10,668 nt of DNA from Arcticibacterium sp051269965 (lineage in GTDB: Bacteria; Bacteroidota; Bacteroidia; Cytophagales; Spirosomataceae): the NCBI GenBank assembly GCA_051269965.1, contig JBNMFK010000124.1, positions 1 to 10,668 on the forward strand, in the 5' to 3' direction. The position numbers were made by a program, and so were the translations under genes. A model generated the notes under the pieces. That model was not told where the DNA came from. It saw nothing but the letters and a program-made list of their open reading frames with translations, and did no database searches. This document shows positions 1 through 6,021 of this stretch, in pieces (position 1 is the first letter of the stretch; each line of letters starts with the position of its first letter).

Positions 1-1
1 T

Positions 2-394
2 AATTATATGCTTAGTCATGAGCTTTCTCTGCTGCCTCAAAAACCTAGATGGGTAGATGGTTCTGGACTGTCAAGATACAATCTATTTAGCCCAGAAGAC
101 CTCGTATTTCTCTTGGAAAAGGTAAGAAGCACCTTAGGCCAAGCTGAAACGTTTGCCTTCTTACCTTCAAATGGCCATGAAGGCACTTTGGGACAATTTA
201 ATGAAAAAGAAGAAACCTTTATTTATGCTAAATCAGGATCTATGAGTGGTGTTTATAATTTGGCGGGATACCTCAAGACTAGCTCTGGCCGAATACTTGC
301 TTTTGCTGTGATGAACAATAACTTCACAAAGTCTGTGAGCAGTGTACGGGCGGAAGTGGCTCAGTTTCTACTAAAAGTAAGAGCAGACTATTGA
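2..394 (+). CDS. dacB: D-alanyl-D-alanine carboxypeptidase / endopeptidase, PBP4 (DacB) type, C-terminal part
   Basis: This is the last 130 or so codons of a peptidase S13 (PBP4/DacB) enzyme. Members act in the periplasm, removing the terminal D-Ala from peptidoglycan stem peptides or cutting peptide crosslinks. The frame is open to the left edge, so the ATG at position 8 is probably internal and the true start lies outside the window. Visible family signatures, counted from that ATG, are WVDGSGLSRYN (residues 16-26), which carries the second conserved active-site region, a GTL segment (59-61), and KSGSMSGV (75-82), the KTG-type triad with Ser replacing Thr. It is followed by NLAGYLKT and a typical C-terminal beta strand ending in MNN. 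The catalytic SxxK motif and the N-terminal half are not in the window. E. coli PBP4 has about 477 residues, so roughly a quarter is seen here. The stop overlaps the stop of the opposing gene by 7 bases. The family call is firm; exact activity is inferred. Confidence 0.88.
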   Translation, partial: NYMLSHELSLLPQKPRWVDGSGLSRYNLFSPEDLVFLLEKVRSTLGQAETFAFLPSNGHEGTLGQFNEKEETFIYAKSGSMSGVYNLAGYLKTSSGRILAFAVMNNNFTKSVSSVRAEVAQFLLKVRADY

Positions 395-1188
395 CTCTTT
401 CGATACACCGGGAAACTTGCAGTGTTGTTAAATTCCCTGAGACACATCATTATTTGATAGGTAAGATCATAGTCGTTGGCCTCTAAAATAAATGCATCGT
501 TAAGTTTACAGTAACTCATAAACTCTTCCAAGTCTGGATCTTTGAGGTTAGTTATGTTAGCCACCTTCCTTTTATTATATCTAAGCTCTATGTAAAATCT
601 CTTTAGATCTTGATACTCTAATTCAGCAGCCTTTCTATTTGCTTTGCCTTCTTTACTCCACAGGTCATACATGGCATCGATAGATAGTCCAGCACCTCCC
701 CCAAGACCTCCGGCTGAGCTAGTTCTTACCAAGTTGCCTACGATGTCTCTTTTCATCGTTTCAGCATTTCTTGGATTTTCTAGAAAATCCTTAATCTCTC
801 TTTCAATAGTCTCAGATCGCTTATCTTTAACTACTACCTCTTCTAAAGCAATGGCTTGCTGTTCTATCCCGATAGTAGGATTACCTATAGACTTATCCCA
901 AAATGTGGTAGTACTACCAAACCCTATTCCCTTTATTATTAATGAATCACCTTCCGCAGCTCTGATATAAAAATCACCGCTCTTATTGGTAACTACCACA
1001 TGCTTCGTTCTTTGATTAACAACCGTAAGGGATTCCAGAGGTTTGAGCGTTTGGGCGTTTAAAACCTTTCCATAAACTGACCATAGTTTTTGAGCCTGAA
1101 CGCCACAGGTCAGACCAAAAAAGAGAAGAAATAAAATTAAACTGGTTTTTCTGGTCAATGTTACTTTAGAAAGGCACTTGCTCACCAT
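388..1188 (-). CDS. Secreted CarboxypepD_reg-like domain protein
   Basis: The 266-residue product begins with a basic N-terminus, a hydrophobic stretch (residues 16-28) and a likely signal peptidase I site near GVQAQ (29-33), so it is probably exported. Residues 38-100 resemble the carboxypeptidase regulatory-like beta-sandwich common in Bacteroidota: VYGKVLNAQTLKPLES, then a TNKSGDF turn, and a GIGF strand. An LEEVVV segment (115-120) follows, as after such domains in TonB-linked proteins, but no beta-barrel follows. The C-terminal half (160-255) begins with a Gly-rich run and SIDAMYDLWSKEGKANRKAAELE, then an alpha-rich charged region; similar tails occur in small Bacteroidota proteins of this architecture. 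The ATG lies inside the end of the upstream peptidase gene (23-base overlap) after an A/T-rich stretch, usual for this phylum. It is the last gene of the rsmH-ftsL-ftsI cluster and ends against dacB. Function is unknown; an envelope role is inferred from the signal peptide and neighbours. Confidence 0.8.
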   Translation of the reverse strand: MVSKCLSKVTLTRKTSLILFLLFFGLTCGVQAQKLWSVYGKVLNAQTLKPLESLTVVNQRTKHVVVTNKSGDFYIRAAEGDSLIIKGIGFGSTTTFWDKSIGNPTIGIEQQAIALEEVVVKDKRSETIEREIKDFLENPRNAETMKRDIVGNLVRTSSAGGLGGGAGLSIDAMYDLWSKEGKANRKAAELEYQDLKRFYIELRYNKRKVANITNLKDPDLEEFMSYCKLNDAFILEANDYDLTYQIMMCLREFNNTASFPVYRKSQ

Positions 1189-2380
1189 TTATTATTAAAT
1201 GACATAGCATACCATTTCGCGTCAATGCGAAATTAGCATTTTTCTCAAACTCCAAACGACCAATCTTCTCTATACTGAGTGCATGGTGTGTTAATTTTTC
1301 TAAAAACTTACTTAAAGGTTCTACTTTCATACCTTTTGCATCAATTTCCTTAATGCCCCAGAAAGTAGACAAGTCGCCCATATCCTCCACAATACTCTTA
1401 AACTCGAAGGAGGTAGCATCCTCTTTATTCTCTTCATCTAGGTTTATCCCAATATCCATCTGTACGCCCTCCATTTCTGCATTTCTTATCAAGAGATCAA
1501 ACAAACATTTCTCATTGGTAGGGATAGCCTCGTATTCCCTCAAAACCCGAGACTCATACTTCTTGGAACAAATACTCTCAAACGCCTTTATTATGATTAA
1601 ATAATTAAGCTTCCGTAAATACATTTTTTCATGGTCATTCCCATAGCCACCAGACTCTACCAGCATTAAGCTGCTTCCCCATTTTTGGATATTATCTCCA
1701 AAAGCTCTTGACTCAAATTCATCAGAAAATCGACCAACTTTGCCTGAAATTATCGCTTGCAAACAGGCATTCATTTCACAAATAACCTGCATTGCCTTGG
1801 TTCTACTCTCATTCCATTCTGTAGCTTCATTGTAAGCCGTGGCCAAAAAGGATATGGCCGCTTGGTTTCGTGTTTGTCCGGCAGAATACCTTACATTTTG
1901 ATCATGAAGGTTAAAAGAAAACTCTGGCTTTAGTTCCGTTTGCAGTTTTTTCAAAAGCTTACTTTCTGGACAAGCCAATGCCACAGCATCTCTATTCATG
2001 TCTATCTGCTGAGCAGTCCTTCTGGTAAACCTTTCTCCCCCATCTGGGTTTAGCATGGGCACAAAATGCAAGGTGAGATCGCTCAATATTTGCCGAGTAA
2101 AAGCATTATCTGTTTTTTGAAAAAAACCTAGTATATCAAAAATTGCCATGGTTGCAGTAGCCTCGTTCCCGTGCATCTGAGACCAGAGTAAAACATTTCT
2201 TTTTCCTTGACCTACTTTCACCTTAAAAATAGATCTTCCTTCAAAAGATTGACCACAGACCATTTTTTCAAAAGAACAATCATCCAAAAGCTTTAATAAA
2301 TCAGCATGCTTAAACCTCCTCTTTGTAAAAAAAGGATTTTTGCATTGCTCATAAACTGAAAATAATTCTTCGCTGGTCAA
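1166..2380 (-). CDS. M14-family zinc carboxypeptidase-like metallopeptidase, no signal peptide
   Basis: The 404-residue product carries the M14 carboxypeptidase core: HGNE (70-73) gives the first two zinc ligands, His70 and Glu73. NPDG (111-114) and NRD (129-131) follow in the substrate region, NLHD supplies the third zinc ligand His159, and VESGG (241-245) the candidate catalytic Glu242. Residues 270-404 form an additional region with DIGIN and DMGDLSTFWG segments that I cannot assign. The N-terminus is polar and has no signal peptide, so cytoplasmic action is likely. The only reasonable start is TTG at 2378-2380: a stop lies in frame five codons upstream, the next Met is residue 40, and a purine-rich AAAGAGG precedes the TTG closely. 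It starts 7 bases after ftsI ends. Cytoplasmic M14 enzymes such as E. coli MpaA trim recycled muropeptides, and the neighbourhood suggests a cell-wall substrate, but this is inference. Another small peptide is equally possible. Confidence 0.9.
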   Translation of the reverse strand: MTSEELFSVYEQCKNPFFTKRRFKHADLLKLLDDCSFEKMVCGQSFEGRSIFKVKVGQGKRNVLLWSQMHGNEATATMAIFDILGFFQKTDNAFTRQILSDLTLHFVPMLNPDGGERFTRRTAQQIDMNRDAVALACPESKLLKKLQTELKPEFSFNLHDQNVRYSAGQTRNQAAISFLATAYNEATEWNESRTKAMQVICEMNACLQAIISGKVGRFSDEFESRAFGDNIQKWGSSLMLVESGGYGNDHEKMYLRKLNYLIIIKAFESICSKKYESRVLREYEAIPTNEKCLFDLLIRNAEMEGVQMDIGINLDEENKEDATSFEFKSIVEDMGDLSTFWGIKEIDAKGMKVEPLSKFLEKLTHHALSIEKIGRLEFEKNANFALTRNGMLCHLIINGEQVPF

Positions 2381-2387
2381 TACCTCT

Positions 2388-4478
2388 TTATTTTAATACC
2401 AAACTCACAACTCTCGTACTCAGTAAAGCATAGTTATCTACTTTACCAAAACCTTTATGCCTTACATTATAACCCTTATTTTCTAAGAGCGGTAGAGCAT
2501 CTCTGAGTGTCATTCCATAAATATCTGGGATTCCGTCAGAATCCTTAATTGTCTTCCAATAAATAGAGTCTTGAGCAGCCGTCACTAGTTTTACCATTTC
2601 TCCTTCTACTGGATTCATTTTTATGTTTAGCTCTTCGGCTATTTCTTGAAAATCTGCCAGCATGCCACTCTTTTCTTGCTTTGCTATTCTTTTCATGTCT
2701 TTTTCTTTTTTAGACGCAGGATGAATAGCCACGTCATACGCAAAAATATTATCCGCTATTTTCCTGAAAACGGGTGCACAAACTTGGGACGCATAAACCT
2801 TATCCCCTTTAGGTTCGTCAATGATTACAGCCGCTGTATATTTTGGATTATCCGCTGGAAAAAAACCTATGAAGGAGGTAGAATATCGTCCTTTGTTATA
2901 ACCATTTTTATCTAGCTTCTGAGCGGTACCCGTCTTCCCGGCTACCTGACAAAAACCGCTGCTAATTTCTTTTGCTGTTCCATTACTCACTACGCCCCGC
3001 ATCATCTTTTGAGCCATTTCTATGACCTTTTTTGAGGCTATTCTTCTAGATACTTTTACATTGCTATATGCCTCCACTACATGATTACCGTCCTTTATTT
3101 CCTTAACTAAATAAGGCTCTACCCAATAGCCATTATTGGCCACCGCATTATAAAAAGCCAACATCTGAATAGGAGCTATCTGGCTTTCATAACCAATACT
3201 CATCCAAGGCAGCGTAAACGGGCTGTACGTTTTATCGTTTATTGTTTTAAAGTAAGGTTTCTTTTCTCCTTTAAGCTGAAATCCAATAAGTTTATCGAGC
3301 CTATAGTTTTCTATATAGCTTAGGTACTCCGTGATACCCTTTGGGCCGAAAACCTTTTCTACGAGTCTATAAACCCCAATATTACATGATTTTACAAAGA
3401 CCTGCTCCACGGTTATGTTACCATGATGGTGGTCACAAGTAAACGCCTTCCCCCTATGCATGATGGTACCCGTGCAGTTTGCTGCCCAGTCTGTGAGTTG
3501 CATGTTTCCTTCTTCTAAAATAGCCATCATGGATGCCAGCTTGAAGGTTGACCCCGGGTCCGTAGCTCCTAAAACAGCGTAATTCATATCTTCCAGATAA
3601 ATAGATTTGTCATTCCTAGTACGCCTAGAGAGGTTAGCCAAAGCCTTAATTTCGCCCGTTGCTATTTCCATGACCACTGCCGTTCCAGAATTAGCGTTAG
3701 TCTCCATAACTTTTTCTTTAAGAGCACTTTCTACCATATCTTGAAAATTAACATCAAGAGTCGTAACTACATCTAAGCCGGGTACAGATTCCACATTATC
3801 CACCGAGTTTAAGGGAAGGTTAACACCACCTGCCAGTCGCTTAAAAAGAGACTTTCCTCTCTGACCGGACAAATAATTATTATAACTAAACTCTATTCCA
3901 AAGAGCCCTTTTGTTTTAGATTCTCTATCTAGGCCTCCAATGGTTCGTTTAGCCATATCGTTAAATGGCAATGAACGGGTAGATATTTTATCGAAGACGC
4001 CACCACCTTTGTACCTTCCTTCCCTAAAAAGCGGAAATTCTGCTATCTTCATTTTATCTTGGTGGGAGATTCGCTGTGTAGAAAGCCTAAGATAACGGCC
4101 ATTTTTAGTCCTACGCTTCAATGTGATCGTAGCCTTATACTGATTCCAGCTTTTATCTTTAAAATGATTTGATAGCTCCCTAGAGAGCTCATCAATACTC
4201 TCATCAAATAGAACTTCTTTTGCCTGTTTTACATCAATACCTACATAATAATACGGCACTGAAGTAGCTAATAAGCTTTTCCCGTCTGAAGCGTAAATAT
4301 TACCTCTAACCGCTGGAGTACCCTTGGTATAAATAAGGTTTTCTTCTACTCTTTTATTTACCAAAGTTTCATTATGCTGAATTCTCCAAATCCCGCAAAG
4401 AATACTAAGCCCTATGCCCCCCATAATGACAAAAATCCAGAGAGACCTATTTTGTATCTGTCCTTTAATGCTGTTCAT
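2388..4478 (-). CDS. ftsI: Division-type penicillin-binding protein (class B PBP, FtsI/PBP3) with C-terminal PASTA-like domain
   Basis: This 696-residue class B transpeptidase makes the peptide crosslinks of septal peptidoglycan. It has a short cytoplasmic N-terminus, one membrane anchor (about residues 13-31), and a pedestal/dimerisation domain beginning with RGNIYASDG (58-66). The transpeptidase domain has all three penicillin-binding motifs: STFK (nucleophile Ser310, Lys313), SCN (364-366) and KTGT (515-518). After a charged linker (585-625) a single PASTA-like domain occupies about 650-696 (IPDIYGMTLRDALPLL...), which ends abruptly and seems to lack the usual QSP..PG loop. It lies 11 bases downstream of ftsL, so the two are surely co-transcribed, and FtsL is the expected partner of FtsI in the divisome. 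The PASTA domain resembles that of Spo VD-like and Bacteroidota FtsI proteins. Assignment as FtsI rather than the elongation PBP2 rests on the rsmH-ftsL context and the PASTA domain. Confidence 0.95.
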   Translation of the reverse strand: MNSIKGQIQNRSLWIFVIMGGIGLSILCGIWRIQHNETLVNKRVEENLIYTKGTPAVRGNIYASDGKSLLATSVPYYYVGIDVKQAKEVLFDESIDELSRELSNHFKDKSWNQYKATITLKRRTKNGRYLRLSTQRISHQDKMKIAEFPLFREGRYKGGGVFDKISTRSLPFNDMAKRTIGGLDRESKTKGLFGIEFSYNNYLSGQRGKSLFKRLAGGVNLPLNSVDNVESVPGLDVVTTLDVNFQDMVESALKEKVMETNANSGTAVVMEIATGEIKALANLSRRTRNDKSIYLEDMNYAVLGATDPGSTFKLASMMAILEEGNMQLTDWAANCTGTIMHRGKAFTCDHHHGNITVEQVFVKSCNIGVYRLVEKVFGPKGITEYLSYIENYRLDKLIGFQLKGEKKPYFKTINDKTYSPFTLPWMSIGYESQIAPIQMLAFYNAVANNGYWVEPYLVKEIKDGNHVVEAYSNVKVSRRIASKKVIEMAQKMMRGVVSNGTAKEISSGFCQVAGKTGTAQKLDKNGYNKGRYSTSFIGFFPADNPKYTAAVIIDEPKGDKVYASQVCAPVFRKIADNIFAYDVAIHPASKKEKDMKRIAKQEKSGMLADFQEIAEELNIKMNPVEGEMVKLVTAAQDSIYWKTIKDSDGIPDIYGMTLRDALPLLENKGYNVRHKGFGKVDNYALLSTRVVSLVLK

Positions 4479-4489
4479 ATCTTTGGAAT

Positions 4490-4861
4490 TTATTGCTCAA
4501 TTACAATTTTTATTGGGGGTTCAATGTTTCTATTCAGTCCCCTTGAATCTAGAGCTTTAGAAACCTGAGAGTGCTTACTTTCGAACATATAGGAAGATTT
4601 ATGCGAAATATATGCTGCTCTTTTTTCTTTAATCTCACTTTCTGTTTTGTCCAAACGCCTTATAAGATTATCGAAATTATGCTGATAATATATATACACA
4701 ATGACCAAAATGAAGGCAAAACCAACCTTACGGAGCATGCCCGTGGGAAGCTCTTCTGAGATATTAAGTTTCTCATCTACCCAGTCAAAAATATTGAGCT
4801 TTCTAGCTATTATAGACCAGAATGGGACTTTACGCTCTCCTTTCGGCACATTGAAAGCCAT
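4490..4861 (-). CDS. ftsL: FtsL-like cell division protein
   Basis: The 123-residue product is a bitopic membrane protein: a cytoplasmic N-terminus of about 45 residues, one transmembrane helix (about 46-60), then a heptad-like charged segment (about 62-85) expected to form a coiled coil. The C-terminal part SQVSKALDSRGLNRNIEPPIKI matches the pattern of Bacteroidota FtsL proteins, which end in a ...GL....PP.KI segment. FtsL joins with FtsB/DivIC and FtsQ/DivIB to activate the FtsW-FtsI septal synthase. Its position directly before ftsI (11-base gap) is the classical one and supports the name, since FtsL sequences are poorly conserved. The ATG is preceded by an A/T-rich leader without a Shine-Dalgarno sequence. 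A strong Bacteroidota promoter lies 45-78 bases upstream, so this may be the first gene of its own transcript. Confidence 0.88.
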   Translation of the reverse strand: MAFNVPKGERKVPFWSIIARKLNIFDWVDEKLNISEELPTGMLRKVGFAFILVIVYIYYQHNFDNLIRRLDKTESEIKEKRAAYISHKSSYMFESKHSQVSKALDSRGLNRNIEPPIKIVIEQ

Positions 4862-4905
4862 GATTATGTTAGATTATTAGGATTGTTATATTTAAAGCAC
4901 TTATT

Positions 4906-4939
4906 CAAAGTTAAACATTCCTTGTTTAATTAACCAAAA
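4906..4939 (-). promoter_or_regulatory. Predicted Bacteroidota promoter for ftsL-ftsI
   Basis: On the minus strand a TTTTG element (4935-4939) stands 21 bases before TAACTTTG (4906-4913), a full match to the TAnnTTTG -7 box of the Bacteroidota housekeeping sigma factor, with TTG as its -33 element. A transcript starting a few bases downstream would have a leader of about 38 bases before the ftsL ATG. It is the best promoter match I found in the window. It implies that ftsL, ftsI and the genes behind them need not depend on transcription from rsmH. Prediction from consensus only. Confidence 0.6.
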
Positions 4940-4948
4940 TCATTTTGG
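4934..4948. promoter_or_regulatory. Perfect 15-base palindrome overlapping the ftsL -33 element
   Basis: CCAAAAT-C-ATTTTGG is a perfect 7+1+7 inverted repeat. Its left arm covers the TTTTG (-33) element of the predicted ftsL promoter, the position of a repressor or activator site. As RNA on the minus strand it could form only a six-pair stem with a three-base loop, followed by UUAAUU and no proper U tract, so it makes a poor terminator for rsmH. Operator function is inferred from symmetry and position; no regulator is known from this window. Confidence 0.4.
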
Positions 4949-4999
4949 AGAAGCTGTGTAGGTAGTTTTCCATATAAAATGAAATAGGCGTTATCTATC

Positions 5000-5917
5000 C
5001 TATTCAATAGGCTTCTGAGCAATTCTCAGTTTAGCACTTCGTGCTCTCGGATTTCTTTCAAGCTCAGCAGGACCAGCTACGATAGGTTTTCTAGAAACAG
5101 CCTCCAAAGGTTTAAGCAGATTCCCAAAGAAATCTTTTTCCAAGTGCCCATCTAAGTACCCGCTTCTAATATAGTTTTTAACCATTCTGTCTTCCAAAGA
5201 ATGGTAGGACATCACAACCAAGCGACCTGCCGGGTTTAATAGATCTGGACTTTGAAAAAGAAACTCTTCTAGAGCTTTCATCTCTTCATTCACCTCTATT
5301 CTTAAAGCCTGAAAGACTTGAGCAAAATATTTGAATTCCTTGAATTTAGGAGCCACTTTATTCAAAACTGTCTTTAATTCCTCAATAGTACCTATTTCCA
5401 CTCCCACCCGTGACATCTCAATAGCCTGAGCAGCTGTTTTAGCATTCTTAATTTCCCCGTACATTCCTAAAATTTTATGGAGGTCTTGGGCCGAATAGGT
5501 GTTCACCACGTCTTTTGCCGTAAGCCCTCCCTTTCGGTTCATTCGCATATCTAAATCTGCATCAAATCGCGTAGAAAAACCTCTCTCTGCAGTGTCTATT
5601 TGATAAGAAGAAACGCCTAAGTCGGCCAGTATACCATCCACTTTTTTAACGCCATGAACTCTCAGAAACTTTTTAATATACCGAAAATTGGCCTGAATGA
5701 AAGTAAACTTTGAATTGTCAAAGCCCTTAGCGTTTGCCTTAGCATCCTCATCTTGATCAAAGCCATATAAATGACCCGTTTCTAACTGATCCACTATGGC
5801 CTTAGAGTGACCTCCTCCTCCAAAAGTGATGTCTACATAAATACCATCAGGTCTTATGGCCAAGCCCTCTAAGCATTCTGAGAGCATGACAGGTACGTGA
5901 TAATCTGGATTCGACAT
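5000..5917 (-). CDS. rsmH: 16S rRNA (cytosine-1402-N4)-methyltransferase RsmH (MraW)
   Basis: The product (305 residues, a normal family length) uses S-adenosylmethionine to methylate N4 of C1402 in 16S rRNA, at the ribosomal P site. Recognised signatures are HVPVML near the N-terminus (7-12), the SAM-binding DITFGGGGHS (29-38), ADLGVSSYQID (98-108), ERGFS (111-115), the FQALRIEVN helix (202-210), SYHSLEDR (237-244) and the C-terminal NPRARSAKLR (289-298). It is the first gene of the leftward cluster. rsmH normally follows mraZ at the head of the dcw cluster; here mraZ is absent and a divergent lipoprotein gene lies 104 bases away. A 138-base gap with its own promoter separates it from ftsL, unusually wide for this pair. 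The ATG start places HVPVML at the usual distance from the N-terminus. Confidence 0.96.
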   Translation of the reverse strand: MSNPDYHVPVMLSECLEGLAIRPDGIYVDITFGGGGHSKAIVDQLETGHLYGFDQDEDAKANAKGFDNSKFTFIQANFRYIKKFLRVHGVKKVDGILADLGVSSYQIDTAERGFSTRFDADLDMRMNRKGGLTAKDVVNTYSAQDLHKILGMYGEIKNAKTAAQAIEMSRVGVEIGTIEELKTVLNKVAPKFKEFKYFAQVFQALRIEVNEEMKALEEFLFQSPDLLNPAGRLVVMSYHSLEDRMVKNYIRSGYLDGHLEKDFFGNLLKPLEAVSRKPIVAGPAELERNPRARSAKLRIAQKPIE

Positions 5918-5946
5918 TGAACTTAAACGGGATTATTATAATTCTA

Positions 5947-5981
5947 TAAAGGTAGTTCTTTCAAAACTTAGGGTTTCAAAA
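5947..5981 (-). promoter_or_regulatory. Candidate promoter for rsmH
   Basis: On the minus strand TTTTG (5977-5981) is followed after 22 bases by TACCTTTA (5947-5954), seven of eight matches to the Bacteroidota TAnnTTTG box. The predicted leader to the rsmH ATG would be about 20 bases. A TATAAT sequence at 5935-5940 lies 21 bases after a second TTTTG (5962-5966) and is an alternative, less like the phylum consensus. The spacing is at the long end of the accepted range, so this is tentative. Confidence 0.35.
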
Positions 5982-5982
5982 C
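5959..5982. repeat. Two direct copies of TTTCAAAAC in the rsmH / tlpA-like divergent region
   Basis: The nine-base sequence TTTCAAAAC occurs at 5959-5967 and again at 5974-5982, 15 bases from start to start; both copies are followed by a pyrimidine and T. They sit mid-way in the 104-base region between two divergent genes. On the minus strand each copy contains TTTTG, a -33-like element. They could be a tandem regulator site, duplicated -33 elements, or chance in A/T-rich DNA. Confidence 0.35.
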
Positions 5983-6021
5983 CTCTATTTATTATTACCT
6001 TTCTCATAATTAGATTGCCCT

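Noticed and set aside
644..970. Open frame of 108 codons on the plus strand
   Set aside because: It lies wholly antisense to the CarboxypepD_reg gene, its translation is a low-complexity Ser/Pro/Leu mixture with no motif, and the opposite frame has a signal peptide and domain features.
1166..1188. A later start (TTG at 1156-1158) for the CarboxypepD_reg gene that would avoid the overlap with the peptidase gene
   Set aside because: The ATG at 1186-1188 has the A/T-rich leader common in this phylum and gives a signal peptide with a basic N-terminus; the TTG would shorten that region without a better initiation context.
2646..2915. Open frame of 89 codons on the plus strand opposite ftsI
   Set aside because: It is antisense to the well-supported KTG-to-linker region of FtsI and its translation shows no family resemblance or start signal.
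4862..4999. Possible small gene or RNA in the rsmH-ftsL spacer
   Set aside because: No open frame of useful length and no stable structured segment is seen beyond the promoter and palindrome; the spacer is explained by those elements.
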